From assembly GCA_023101885.1 (NCBI GenBank), contig JALPQD010000027.1, forward strand, positions 2,485,967 through 2,549,966: a stretch of DNA of 64,000 nucleotides, in the 5' to 3' direction. Every line of letters starts with the position of its first letter. Position 1 is the first letter of the stretch. Made by a program: the position numbers and the translations under genes. Below, piece by piece: positions 11,125-21,809 of the stretch. The notes under the pieces are model-generated. The model searched no databases, was not told where the DNA came from, and was given only the letters and a program-made list of their open reading frames with translations. This DNA comes from Typhlomys cinereus (Eukaryota > Chordata > Mammalia > Rodentia > Platacanthomyidae).

Positions 11125-11657
11125 AATCTTTCCCCATCTTAAGGCTCAGGGAACCTTGCAGAAGAAGTGGCGGTAAAACTGTAAGAGTCTAAAGATGGGA
11201 AGCTCCTCTGCTGGACAAGATACTCCACTCAAGACAAGCCAGGAACTCACTGCAAGGTGACTTTACCTTACCAGACTTACACAATGGCTTACATATCAGT
11301 ATGCCCACATAGAATAGCTCAGGAGAAGTAATTTCAAGCAGTAGAATCCTTAGGGGTGAAGGGTTGGTAGATGGGGACTACCCACATCAGTGGTCCACCC
11401 AAGGTAGGGCCTCTTGGTCTCCAAAAGAGACCTGAACCCCTACTTGAGGAGAGGATCCAGAGAGGACCCAGGATCATACAACCAGATGGTTAAGAAGGCA
11501 GGAAGGAGCAGGTTTGACCCATGAAGGAAAGGAGAGGAGGGAGGGAGAGAGGAGGGAAGAAGGGAGAGAGGGCAGAAGAGATGTAAGGGAGGGAAGAATG
11601 AGAGGGGTAAGGATATTCACTCATTAAGCTGTAAAAAGGAAAAAAATTAATAAATTA
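11125..11657 (+). mobile_element. L1 3'-UTR fragment inserted in a SINE
   Basis: Starts with 'aggctcagggaaccttgcagaag..ggcggtaaaactgtaagagtctaaagatggg', which matches the L1 3' UTR copies at 24,332, 40,400, 46,590 and 55,890. Like them it has a G/A-rich tract (about 11,520-11,600) and an A-rich end. The middle differs, so it is a different or older subfamily. It is flanked by AAAATACCAAGCTGA (11,110-11,124) and AAAATGCCAGGTTGA (11,658-11,672), a diverged 15-bp target duplication. Confidence 0.8.
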
Positions 11658-11905
11658 AAAATGCCAGGTTGACATGACAGTAACCTGTAATTGTGGCCCT
11701 GGAAGGCAGTACCTGGGCAACCCCAGAACAAATCAATAAGGAAGTTCAGGAAGTACAATCCAGGATGATTCTCTATGTTACCTTTGGGCTTCCACAGGTG
11801 CACACATTAAATGCCCTCTAGTATACATGCCCCCAAACACATGTACATCCCCTTACATGCAAACACACGCACACACACAAAATCACACACACAAACGCTG
11901 TTGAC
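11658..11905 (+). repeat. SINE, 3' part (split by an L1)
   Basis: Continues the B2-like body ('atgccaggttgacatgacag' through 'caatccaggatgattctctatg' and 'ggcttccacaggtgcacac') and ends in a CA-rich tail. Confidence 0.75.
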
Positions 11906-13290
11906 TTGCATCAAAAAAATTATTTCATGATGGAATGAATTCCTAATTAGCATATTCAAATTCTTGTTTCATCAATTATTCAGATATACAAAATGACAGA
12001 AATGCTTTAACATTGTTGTTAACTGTTCATTTATATTTTATAAATAGAGCTTAATGACAGTTAATAAGGAAATTGATGAAAATAAATACTATCTTCCAAT
12101 GATAAGAGCTTATTCAAGTTTGATATCTGCCCCATTGATAGCCTTTTGCTGCTCAAACTCCAGTGAGGAGCCTACATGCTGTATCAAGTGACAATTTCAC
12201 TAAGTTTTCATTGATGAGGAGATTAATGGCTTTCTTTTCTTCCAGGATTTTGGCACTTTTTGAATGACCCTAACAAGTTATTTTGCAAACTGTCCCTCAA
12301 CTTCTGATGATTAAATTATACATTTAATTCATTTAGCAAAATAACAGAAACTTAGCTTAATTCACTAATTAGGGGAAAAGTTTTACTTTACTAATTAGTA
12401 GACCTATCAGACTTTTCTCACTTCACATAAGAAAGCTCTTTATGATATTGCATTTTGTTGATGATTCTATGTGTCATTGATTCATACTACCATCCACATA
12501 TGAGATTGGTTGTATAGTGATTATTTCACCTCAAGTTGAACCCACCTTGATAAGCACATGACAGTGGTAGAAAGCTCTTTGCTTGGTTTGCTTCTTTTGA
12601 ATGATACCTTACAAACCACTTGTCCCTAGATGTGTTCACAGCACTGGTCAGTCAATGACTGAAATGTTTCTGAGTACTACTTAATAATTTTAGTGAGCAC
12701 TTAGGTGTGTCTAAAAGGACAATGATAGACGGTTATTTTTTCTCCTTAAAATTCAATAATGTGCCCAATCAGTAAACTTTGTCTTCTTCAGAAAGGAATG
12801 TTTTTCTTCTCTTAGGAAGGTACACTTGAAAATCCTACTTGTTTTTTTCATTTCTTTCTCAGCATAAACTACTCAAAAGACATTCTTTTCCATTTGCTCC
12901 CCTGAAGACAAGAATGAGCATCAGAAGGAATGGCAGTTAAGCCACACCAAGGGCCACCTTCTGGCTCAGGGCACGAGGCTTTTCCTCTTTCTCAGGGCTC
13001 CCGGTGCTCTACAGGTGCTGAGACCCTTCTCTGGCAACAAGCTTAGAAATGAATCTTGGAATCATAGTCTTTAGAAACCCAATCTTTAGGTTATCTGAAT
13101 CTTCAAATGTGTTCTTCATTCACTGGATTTGTTAGCATCCAGGGAAAGATTTTGAAAGAAACATTAAGTTATATGTAATTCATTTGTCGCCTCAACCAAG
13201 TTTTTGTTAGTTTAGCTATTCACTATGAAATGAATTCAGTGTTGTATCGTAATTATACATTCAGTGATTTCACTTTTTATTGTTCAAAGA
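11906..13290. other. Unrecognised AT-rich sequence
   Basis: No repeats that I can name. Contains two TAATTAG homeodomain-type cores, one in the 12-bp palindrome TACTAATTAGTA at 12,389-12,400. Confidence 0.45.
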
Positions 13291-13295
13291 ACTAA

Positions 13296-13680
13296 ACTGG
13301 GACTGAGAAAATATCTCAGTTAGTAAAAAATTTTATTTGCTGTGTAAACATAAGGACCTGAGTTCAATTTCCAGCACACACTTGCAAAGCCACATAGGTG
13401 GTTTGTGCTTTTAATCCCAGCACTGGAGTAAAGGTGAGACATGTGGCTCTCTGTGATTCACTGGCCAGGTACCCTGGTATTATCAGGCAGCCCAGGTTCC
13501 AATAAGAGATTCTGCCAGAAAGAAAAAAAAAAAAACAAGATGGGTGGCAAGATTGACCTCTGGTTTCCCTGTGCATGTCTACCTACACATGCACTAGCCC
13601 CCCTAGTACTTCTGCATGCATGTAGGCACATATATCTGCACACAAATGAACACATGCATACACACAAAACTAACTGCTGG
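13296..13680 (+). repeat. Composite SINE (tRNA head plus 7SL-like and B2-like parts)
   Basis: A tRNA-like head ('gggactgagaaaatatctcagttag', B box 'gagttcaatttccagcac') is followed by 'gtgcttttaatcccagcactgga' (7SL/B1-type), then a pyrimidine/CA-rich end. The same head-to-7SL junction recurs at 14,127-14,202. Confidence 0.7.
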
Positions 13681-13689
13681 AATTGAGCA

Positions 13690-14086
13690 AGTCATTCAAA
13701 ACTTGAGATTACTTACGAAAAGTCTTTCAGCTATCTTAAATACTGAAACCTTAAAGGAGAAATTGGTAATTTTCATCTGAAGGCTCACAGAAAATAGTAT
13801 GATAAATGTACAAAAATTGATAAGATATTTTTACTTAAACATGGTTTTGAAAGAAAATATAGTTTGTTTACTAGAAAATATCAAAATGACAAAAATCTAC
13901 ATTGGATTTTTTTTGCAGCAGTGCTGATAGACACTCTCCATTTGTTACAACTGGTAAAGACAGTCATACTCTCACAAGGCAAGTTTGTGTAGGTGCAAGA
14001 GAAGACACAAGTTCATCTGTGTGTTCACGCTAAGACTATTCTATCCTTTAGCTCTTATGCCCATGTGTGCATAGGATAGATTGAGT

Positions 14087-14088
<2 letters not shown>
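13690..14088. other. Unrecognised non-coding sequence
   Basis: No gene or repeat recognised. Confidence 0.4.
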
Positions 14089-14128
<40 letters not shown>

Positions 14129-14208
14129 CACTCCTGAGTTCGACTTCTAGCACCCACTTGCAAATCCAGATGGGGAGTGTGTGCTTTTAATCCCAGCACT
14201 GGAGTAAA

Positions 14209-14266
<58 letters not shown>
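14089..14266 (+). repeat. (CA)n, SINE fragment, poly(A), (AT)n
   Basis: (CA)n at 14,090-14,126, a 75-bp piece of the composite SINE (14,127-14,204, ending in 'tttaatcccagcactggagt'), poly(A) to about 14,226, then (AT)n to 14,266. Minus-strand open frames here are repeat translations. Confidence 0.8.
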
Positions 14267-14269
<3 letters not shown>

Positions 14270-14270
<1 letters not shown>

Positions 14271-15115
14271 CTTGAATACTGTTGAGGCTCCTGCAATGCA
14301 CAAGTATTGTAAATTTTTAGATAAATATTAAAATATTTCTATTTTATCAAATAAATATGTAAATTGCTTTCATGATTCCATTTGACTGACTTCATATCAA
14401 AAGAACATGAAAATTGGGGCCATATGTTGTTCATAGCAAGGGATAATCTGATCAGAATAAAAGAGTATGAGGCTCTGGCTCATCACAACTTAATTATGTA
14501 TGCTTATCTTTCCAGAACTACATTGTATTATATTTTTAATTAGTTTCCATATGCCGAGTAACTTTGATTCTCAGTTCTATTAAGTATAAGCAGTGTCCTG
14601 TAGACACTGTGTAAGGAGCACAATGATAAACTCACATATCTGCCAGTTGCCAATAGTAACAGTTATTCCATTGCACATATTTTATCTTATAGTGTGTTCA
14701 TCTTAGGTTTCTGTTTGCCACACAACTTTAAATTTGCATACAAAATTAATTGTGACACTTTATAAGTTACTTAAATTCCCTGAAACATAATAGCTCATTC
14801 ACTGTAGTAGATATAAGAGCATTTAACTTAGAAGATTATTGGAACAATTAAATAAGGTAAAGCATAAAGGCATTCTTACTTTCCTTTATGCATAATATAC
14901 CTATTTCTATTTTCTTTTCATCTTTTAGTTTAGAGTATAGCAATAATTTCTCTTTTTTGATAGTTTTGCCAGATGCAAATTCATGTGCACTATAACAGGC
15001 TAGAATATCTTTGACATTTATCATCCAAGATTTTTTTTCCTGTTTATTAGAGAGCTCCACAAACTATTATTCACAAATCATTATTTCTGACGCCATTCTC
15101 TGAGGTGTGAGCATC
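14270..15115. other. Unrecognised AT-rich sequence
   Basis: No gene or repeat recognised. Confidence 0.45.
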
Positions 15116-15119
15116 TGCT

Positions 15120-15560
15120 AGCTGCTAACAGAGGGTGCAGCTGTTGCTCAGAGACTGTCTGTGTTGTGTTGCCAAGCAACTGCTGCAAACCAAATCCCGG
15201 GGCAGGTTGCTTGCCCAGGCGCACCTGCCTGCCGACCCAGCTATTTATTTAATTAAAAATCTGTTCTTGCACAACAGCTTGGCCAGAAAGGAAGCAGCAG
15301 CAATCGATTACAACTGTATTAAATGACCTCCCCATATTGTTTCATTGTAAACCAGAGGTGTCTCTGACCACCCCCACTTACTCCTAATGACTCTGCAGAA
15401 AGTGTGTAAGTGAAATATGGGTGGATTCTATTTGCATTCAGAGATACTGAAAAGCAATCTGTCAGGACCATCGCTTCATGTAATATAATGTGCTCAAAAT
15501 AAAATGTCTCATCAGCCAGAGAGCTCCTAACAAGAGAACATTGTGTTTTAAGTGCAGAAG
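15120..15560. promoter_or_regulatory. Candidate conserved regulatory block with an RFX X-box
   Basis: Repeat-free block with locally higher GC. GTTGCCAAGCAAC at 15,168-15,180 fits the RFX X-box GTNRCC(N0-3)RGYAAC exactly, with a 1-base spacer. Nearby are CACCTG, TTTAATTAAAA homeodomain-like sites and CAATCGATT. The grouping looks like an enhancer, but no comparative or functional data are available. Confidence 0.3.
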
Positions 15561-15564
15561 GCAA

Positions 15565-16715
15565 GGAAATTTTTAAAAATGTATATACACTGTTCGTTGA
15601 GAGTTAGGTTTTCATAGTCTAAAATGATCTACTTTTTCCTTTCAATTAAGAAAACATAACCACTTCGTGGGCATTAAAGCTCACTTTTAGGCCATACTGA
15701 CTGCATTCTGCTCTCCTCGTAAAAATTGACAGAGACTTATCTACATCAACTACAAATTGTTAGAAATAAGTCTGTCAAGAATTAATATCCATCACAAAAT
15801 TTCTTTTACAAACCAGGAGGAGTCTTGGCAATGCTTCTGTGCATGTCAACAGCCTCTGCCTTTTGAAGTGCCTTTCAGATCCCCTTCTTTTCTCTTAGGA
15901 GCAACTCTATCTAATAAGGTTTTCAAGAGAGAATATAAAAAGTCTGGGTTGCAGCTGCATGACAGATTTGTTTTTAATATGTTTGAGGTAAAGGCTTTAT
16001 GCTGGGTCTCCATAACGGAAGGATTCCTTCCTAATTTTTATGGCAACTGTTAAAGTCTAGAAAGGACTTTATTAAAAATTCAGTTTTGGTTTTAGCATCA
16101 AGAACAGCATGAATTCTTATTGTTTAAAATTCTGCAAGTTCTCTTTGCATTATCTTTTAAAACCGCCTTGTAAAGGAAACTTGCTTTCAGAAAAGGTAGC
16201 AAATAGAATGTAAATACAACAATTTGATGGGAAATGGAGCTTACATTTGAAGAATATAATGAAAATATTTGGCATATATGCATCTGTGTATTTGACTTCA
16301 AATTACTTTAAGCATTTTAGAGATAAAAAATGTAATTAACCATACTTACTAGCCAGGCAGACACAAAAAGCTTAATTTTAGTGGGTATCCTATGACCAGA
16401 ATTGAGTGAAATTTCACAATATCTGCTATCTAGGTAAACATCACATAAGGGTTTTCAGTAAGCTTGCTGAGCTTATCTTTTTGTTTCTGCAAATGTCACA
16501 CCACTAAATTCTACTTTTGGCTGCTAGCAGCAACCATCACATATTTTCAGCTTTAGCTCTTTTACTTTATTTATTCTTTTCCTTCCATGGAAATAGCAGA
16601 TAAGATGAATCTTCTATTTAATTATTTTGGTGGCTCCAAAGTCACTTAAGTCTATAACTACTAAAATTTATTTAGTCGTTCTTAACAATACAAAAATATA
16701 ACATTTCCTCTTCTT
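15565..16715. other. Unrecognised non-coding sequence
   Basis: AT-rich. Open frames at 15,757-16,053 (+) and 16,098-16,301 (-) show no domain. Confidence 0.45.
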
Positions 16716-16724
16716 TTTTATGTG

Positions 16725-17085
16725 TATGTGGGGTGCATGCATGTGTATATGTATATTTGCTTGTGTATGAGGGCACTTGTGAGGGAGTTTACATGCACAT
16801 GCATGAGGGTCTGTGTAGGCCTGAATGTAACACCAGATTTCTTCCTTGATTACTCTTCATTTTATTTTATTAATGCAAAATCCATGGACTCAACCCAGAG
16901 CTCACTATCAGCTGGTCTAGCTAGCCATCTTGCCCTGGAGATCCACCTCCTCATCCCAAGTGTTGGTACCACAGGGAAATGCCAGTTAAGCCCAACTCTT
17001 ATGTGAGTCCTGGGGATACAAACTCCAGTCATCATATTTGTACCACAATCACGTAAATCACTAGTGCATCTCCCCAGCCCACATT
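16725..17085 (-). repeat. Rodent SINE, minus strand (B4/B3-type)
   Basis: Ends at the right with 'gtgcatctccccagccc', the complement of a tRNA-derived SINE head. The middle ('agctagccatcttgccctggagatccacctcctcatcccaagtg') is the complement of a 7SL-like half, and the left end is GT-rich. Diverged. Confidence 0.65.
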
Positions 17086-17089
17086 CTCT

Positions 17090-17877
17090 CTTTTAAACCT
17101 GAACATACCAGTGGCAGAACTGAATAATGTGTGTATATAATATGTATACATGTATTATATATATATATATAGTGCAAAAATGCTGTTCTTACACCAAATT
17201 CTCAAATTTTTTGCGTCAGTATGTTTATTGAGAATCATCTCATTCGTCAAAGTCCAATTAAACATTACCTCCTTAGTCGACAACATTCTTTTACAGTTTG
17301 TTACTACTCATCTATGTGTTTTGATTCCTTGAACTGTTGAATAAAAATGATTCCATATCTTTTATCTATTCAATCAGTTATAAGAAAAGGGAAATATTGA
17401 AAGTATAATAATAGGTTTCTTTGTAATGTCATAGATTAGTAACTAGTATACATACTAGTTACTAATTTGGGAAGGGAGAAAGAGACTCCTTAAAAAAACA
17501 TAAATCATGACACGGATGAGGCTGTTGTATTTCATGCCCAAAAGTGGTGTAGAATATTAAATACTCTTTAAAAATTTGTATTTCTCCACACATTAATCAT
17601 GGTTGAACTAGAAATGCTTCAAATTTAAAATTACCAAATTAGAGCTCTGAATCTCTTTCTACACAGACTGTGTTTAGTCTCAACATTATCACCATATATC
17701 TAGGTACATTCTCAGTAATATATGGAATTCATCTTTATTACTTTTACACAAATTATGTTTATGAAAAAAATAATTAACATCTGCAGTCCATCACTAATAC
17801 CAAACAATTGCAGTTGTCTCCTTCTAATCTCGTTCCAATTGTTTCCACTGACTCTATATTGGTGGTAAATTGATTTC
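17090..17877. other. AT-rich sequence with (AT)n and a 32-bp palindrome
   Basis: A short (AT)n lies near 17,155-17,172. No genes recognised. The palindrome is listed separately. Confidence 0.45.
17435..17466. repeat. Perfect 15-bp inverted repeat with 2-base spacer
   Basis: ATTAGTAACTAGTAT at 17,435-17,449 is followed by AC and then by its exact complement ATACTAGTTACTAAT at 17,452-17,466. I do not recognise flanking repeats. It can form a hairpin or cruciform; any function is unknown. Confidence 0.9.
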
Positions 17878-18062
17878 CTTCTTTTCTTACCCCTCCTCTT
17901 TCTTTCTTTTCTTTCTTTCCTTCTTTCTTTTCTTTCTTTCCTTTTTTCTTTCTTCTTCTTTCTTTCCTTCTTTCTTTCCTTCTTTCTTTCGCTAGTTCTT
18001 CCTTCCTTCTTTTCTTTCTTTCTTTAGCTAGTTCTTCCTTGCTTCCTTTCTTCCTTTCTTTC
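17878..18062. repeat. (CTTT)n-type pyrimidine microsatellite
   Basis: Nearly pure pyrimidine (CTTT, CTTC units) on the + strand, abutting an LTR remnant. The minus-strand Lys/Glu/Arg-rich frame at 17,774-18,100 is a repeat translation. Confidence 0.9.
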
Positions 18063-18250
18063 TGTACTGGCTTTTCATCTCTGTTGTTGTTGGGCACCAC
18101 TCAAAATCAAGCAACTAAATGGAACAAAGGGAAATGTGCTCAGCTTATAGTTTCAGAGGGGAGATACAGTCCATTATGGCAGAAAGGACTGGCAGAAACT
18201 CACTGCTCCATCATTATGCACACCAATCCATAATCAGTCCAACTTTAAAA
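18063..18250 (-). mobile_element. MaLR-like LTR remnant (older family), 3' LTR
   Basis: 'gtgctcagcttatagtttcagaggggagatacagtccattatggc' matches the LTR interiors at 20,449-20,495 and 21,880-21,925. Orientation is minus, and the LTR is internally shortened. It is followed by interior sequence of the same element type. Confidence 0.6.
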
Positions 18251-19957
18251 GTCTTCATAGACTACATCAGTATCTCAATACAATTTAAAAGTCCAAAACC
18301 TCCTATATCAAAAAAAATTCATAGCTCCAATATATAATAGCACAGAATAAAAATTCCCATTCCAAAATGGAGCAATGGGGCATATCCAGGAGAGATTGGT
18401 CCCAAAAAATGGAAAAACTATGGGAAAAACGTTAAATCCTGCAACTCAAGGCAGGAGAGATGGCTCAAGAATTAAAACTCTGCCTCACAAACTGAAGGAC
18501 TTGAGTTCAGATCCCAGCAGCAGCCTGCATTTTCTGCCCTGGTGGGCAGAGCCCAGGAAATCCCAGAGTAAAACAAAAAGAAGGTAGAAGCAATCCAAGG
18601 TGATTCCCAAAGTCGCCTTGGTCCTCCACAGGACACACAGTGCCCCTCCACAAATAATAATAAAAGTTTTACTAAAAAAAATGCTGCATCTCCATATCCA
18701 ACAAACGACATGATTTCTTGTTGAAATCATCTTAGTTCCAAAGGGCTTCAGTTTCACCCCTCCAATATAGTTGACTGTAGAACATATCACTCTCTTGGGC
18801 TGACTCCTCCCAGGAGGTCCCACACTGGATGTATCATCTCTAGCATCTTCATTTCTCAAGGATAAACTAGGCTTTAAAGTATAAACTGGCCTTCTTGGGC
18901 CTCTAAACTGCAGATTTCCTGCTACATATTGTCTGGATTCTGCCATTCTCTGAAACCTTAGAGGAGGGATTCATGAACTCCTCCTTCTTACATCTCTGAT
19001 GCCTCTAAAACCAGTACCATGCAGACATCTGTGCTATGTTCTGCTACAACCTTGGGTTGGAGATTGGCCCCTTTGACTAGTGCTGATCAAAGGCAAAATC
19101 TCTCTTGGGCATTTGCTTTGGAGAAGCAGGCAATTCCTTTGGAACTCTGATATTCAGCTCTTCCTTGAAAAAGAATTTGCATTTTTTATGGGTGGGAGTC
19201 TTCCTTGAGGATCTTTTCCCCAGGGTGCAGCCTCATATTAATCAAATTAGTCAAATAATTGAACTAATCTCTTCAACGATAACTGCCATTTTGCTCTCTA
19301 CCGACTCCTAATTCAAATCTTCGTTTGTCAATTGCATTTTTCCTTATCGAATTGCATTTTTCCTCATCAAAGCTCAGAGTTTTCATCCTCTTCCACCTGA
19401 TTTATTGCTTTTTACTCATAACTCTGAACAAATACACAAAAAATGTACCATGTCATATTGTCAAAACTACATTGCCTTCACCAATTTCCTCCACCAAGAA
19501 CTCAAATTTCACATCAGGAATGCTTGAGAATAACTTTGATGAAATTCTCTGCCAATATATCACTCTATTTTACCCTTGTCAAGTTTTCAGCACAATCTCT
19601 ATTCCCCTCTGGACCATCACAAACTGGTCTTCCACTGTCTGCATCTCTACCAGCATTGCTTTCTTCCAAGCTCTCACTAGAGTAGACCTTTCAGCTTTCC
19701 CAACATAAAGTCCCAAAATACTCTATTTCTTCCAACAAACAGTTCCAAAGGCACATCACAGCAATGATCATACTGTTGGGTAGCAACTCCTTGGCTTTAC
19801 AAACAGCAGCTTCACTTTTTTAGTATCAAATTCTCAGTTTCACACAACAATATCCCATTTTTCAGGTACCAATTTCTCTCACCTTCAAAATAACTCTCAT
19901 TCTGATACCAAATACTCTTTATCTCACCGCAATACTAAACTTCCTTGAATAAATTTC
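18251..19957 (-). mobile_element. MaLR-like element, non-coding interior (older family)
   Basis: Interior between an LTR remnant at 18,063 and an LTR at 19,958. The stretch 19,740-19,870 (with 'cacatcacagcaatgatcatactgttgg' and 'gtaccaatttct') is repeated at 21,690-21,809 in front of a second LTR copy. GGTACC-type sequence near the right end resembles the MaLR primer region. No open frame has retroviral protein features, and open stretches such as 19,325-19,708 are chance. A B2-like SINE interrupts it at 18,437. Confidence 0.55.
18437..18675 (+). repeat. B2-like SINE inserted in the MaLR interior
   Basis: Head 'ggcaggagagatggctcaag', B box 'gagttcagatccc', body matching 2,239, then an A-rich end. 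CTGCAACTC before and CTGCATCTC after look like a short diverged target duplication. Confidence 0.8.
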
Positions 19958-20747
19958 TGTGCCAGTTACTCTTCTATGCTGCTGTGAGAAAACACTGAAG
20001 CCCAAACACTTAAGGGGAGTGTAGCAGTTAGCTTGTATGCTTGCTGATAAATCACCATCAAATGGCTTAAAGGAAAAATGGGTTTATTTTCTCTTACAAT
20101 TGTCTGGTTACAGTTCTCATCTGATTGACAGGAGAGCTCACACAAACACCAGGGCTAAGGGAACTGGCCACACCATCTCTACATAACTGAGAGAAAGATG
20201 ATCCTTACCTGCCAGACCAGCATGTTTGGCCAAGTGTACACAAGGATGCCAATTTTCTCAATAAATTTTCTGCATTTTATTCTAGGGCCTAGTCCCACCC
20301 ACCATGGGCTGGGCCTTCCCCATCAGCTAGACTATCTCCTGCATGTTTGCTCTGGGCTTAATTCAACAACTAATTCTCTACAAATGTGCCCAGAGCTCAA
20401 ACCCTCAACAGTCAAGTTGACACTTGTGCCTAGCTATGACAGGAAGAAAGTGAGATTTATTCAGCTTATAGTTACAGAGGGGAGAATCATTCCTTCAAGG
20501 CAGAAAAAGCACGGCTAGCTAGCAGAACTGGAAGCAGCCTAGGTCATGTCCTTCATGGAAGTTGAAGCTGCAAAACTGTACACCACAAACTATAAGCACA
20601 GAGTCACTAACTCAAGCAGGGTGGGATGAACCAATCTCAAAGTTGACCTCCTGTGCCTGCCTTCCTCCAATAAAGTTCCACCTCCTGAAGGTGCCATGAC
20701 TTTCCTAAACAATTCTAATTTTCAAATGCACAAATCTGTGAGGAACA
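19958..20747 (-). mobile_element. MaLR-like LTR (older family), split by a younger solo LTR
   Basis: Starts TGTGCCAGTTA. 'gctgctgtgagaaaacactgaag' and 'gagatttattcagcttatag' are the complement of the 3' part of a rodent MaLR LTR (ORR1-like). The two halves, 19,958-20,019 and 20,442-20,747, are separated by another LTR. The right end merges into the pyrimidine tract, so that boundary is approximate. Confidence 0.6.
20020..20441 (-). mobile_element. Solo LTR, younger MaLR family of this window
   Basis: The LTR runs TGTAGCAG...TATGACA on the + strand and lies in minus orientation. On the minus strand it carries AATAAA in 'gaaaataaaccca'. The same LTR is at 28,389, 29,876, 41,521, 43,162, 62,603 (all -) and 31,281 (+). 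Flanks GGGAG/GGAAG agree at 4 of 5 positions, as expected for a 5-bp ERVL-type duplication. Confidence 0.85.
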
Positions 20748-20908
20748 ACTCACTCTTTCTTTCCTTTCTTCCTCTCCTTTCCTTTCTTCCTCTCCTTTCC
20801 TTTCTTCCTCTCTTTCCTTCTTCCTCTTCTTTCCTTCTTCTTCTCCTTTCCTTCTTCCTCTCCTTTCCTTCTTCTCTCTCCTTTCCTTCTTTCTCTTCTC
20901 TTTCTTTT

Positions 20909-20967
<59 letters not shown>

Positions 20968-21046
20968 CTTTCTTTCTCTCTCTTTCCTTCATTCTCTCTC
21001 TTTTTCTCTTTCTTTCTTTCTTTCTCTCTCCTCCTCCTCCTTCTCT
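20748..21046. repeat. ~300-bp polypyrimidine tract
   Basis: Almost only C and T on the + strand: CTTTCCTTCTTCCT-type imperfect units, then pure (CTTT)n at about 20,909-20,967, then CT/CTTT mixtures and CTCCTCCTCC. Open frames on both strands here are Ser/Leu/Phe- or Lys/Arg/Glu-rich translations of the tract. Confidence 0.92.
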
Positions 21047-21054
21047 ATATTGTA

Positions 21055-21290
21055 TTGACATGTATGCAATCATAAATATGTGTGTAGATATTTATGTGTT
21101 TGTGGAAACCAGGGTTGATGTTGGATTCTTATTTTGTTAATCTTTGTAATAATATTTTGAGAGAGGATCTCACTGGTGATTCAATTCAACTAGAATTGGT
21201 TAGTCACCCTCTGCTTCTACAGAGCTGGAATCACAAGTACACACTGCCTTCACCCAGTTGAGAAACATTATCATGCTCCTGTAGCCAAAG
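21055..21290 (-). repeat. Rodent SINE, minus strand (B4-type)
   Basis: 'agaggatctcact', 'gtgattcaattcaactagaattggttagtcaccctctgcttctacagagctggaatcacaag' is the complement of a 7SL-like SINE half. The remainder is diverged. Confidence 0.5.
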
Positions 21291-21299
21291 AAAACTGGA

Positions 21300-21654
21300 A
21301 TTACAATCTTTGGTCTTAACTGAATGCACAAACATTTGATAAGTAATACAAAGCAAAACATAGATATTACAAATATCATTTAAGCACTGAAAAACAGAAT
21401 TCCAGATACAAAGACAACCATCCCACCAAAGAAATCAATACCCAGCAACTTCAGATATAACTTCAATCAATACAGATATAACTTCAATCAATATCTATAC
21501 ATCCTAGAAGCAGTATATGCAAATAGAAATCCTATATCAGGTACTACACACAAGCCAAAACAATATAAATCAAAGAAAATAAACAGCAATCTAATTGAGA
21601 TCAACATCATACTGAAAAAATACAAAAAATACAAGAAGGCAAGAAAATATGTTC
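21300..21654. other. Unrecognised A-rich sequence with a 22-bp tandem duplication
   Basis: 'agatataacttcaatcaata' occurs twice in tandem near 21,453-21,500. The rest is A-rich and not identified. Confidence 0.45.
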
Positions 21655-21809
21655 CCTCCCAAAATCATACTCTTTGTGCTGCTGTGAGTTTACACATTAG
21701 CCACATCTCAGCAATGGTCATATTGCTGTATATCAAATTCTTTCAGCTTCATAAACAACTGGATTCTCAGTCTCACAGAGCAACACCTCACTTCCCTGAT
21801 GCCAATTTC
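21655..21809 (-). mobile_element. MaLR-like interior end (older family), second copy
   Basis: 'cacatctcagcaatggtcatattgctg' and 'gatgccaatttct' match the interior end at 19,740-19,957, directly next to an LTR of the same family. Confidence 0.6.

Noticed and set aside
17774..18100. Lys/Glu/Arg-rich minus-strand frame resembling a coiled coil
   Set aside because: Complement of a (CTTT)n microsatellite.
19325..19708. 127-codon + strand frame
   Set aside because: Within the non-coding interior of an older MaLR-like element, with no domain.
20696..21073. Long open frames on both strands (Ser/Leu/Phe-rich and Lys/Arg/Glu-rich)
   Set aside because: They are translations of a polypyrimidine tract in which stops cannot easily occur.
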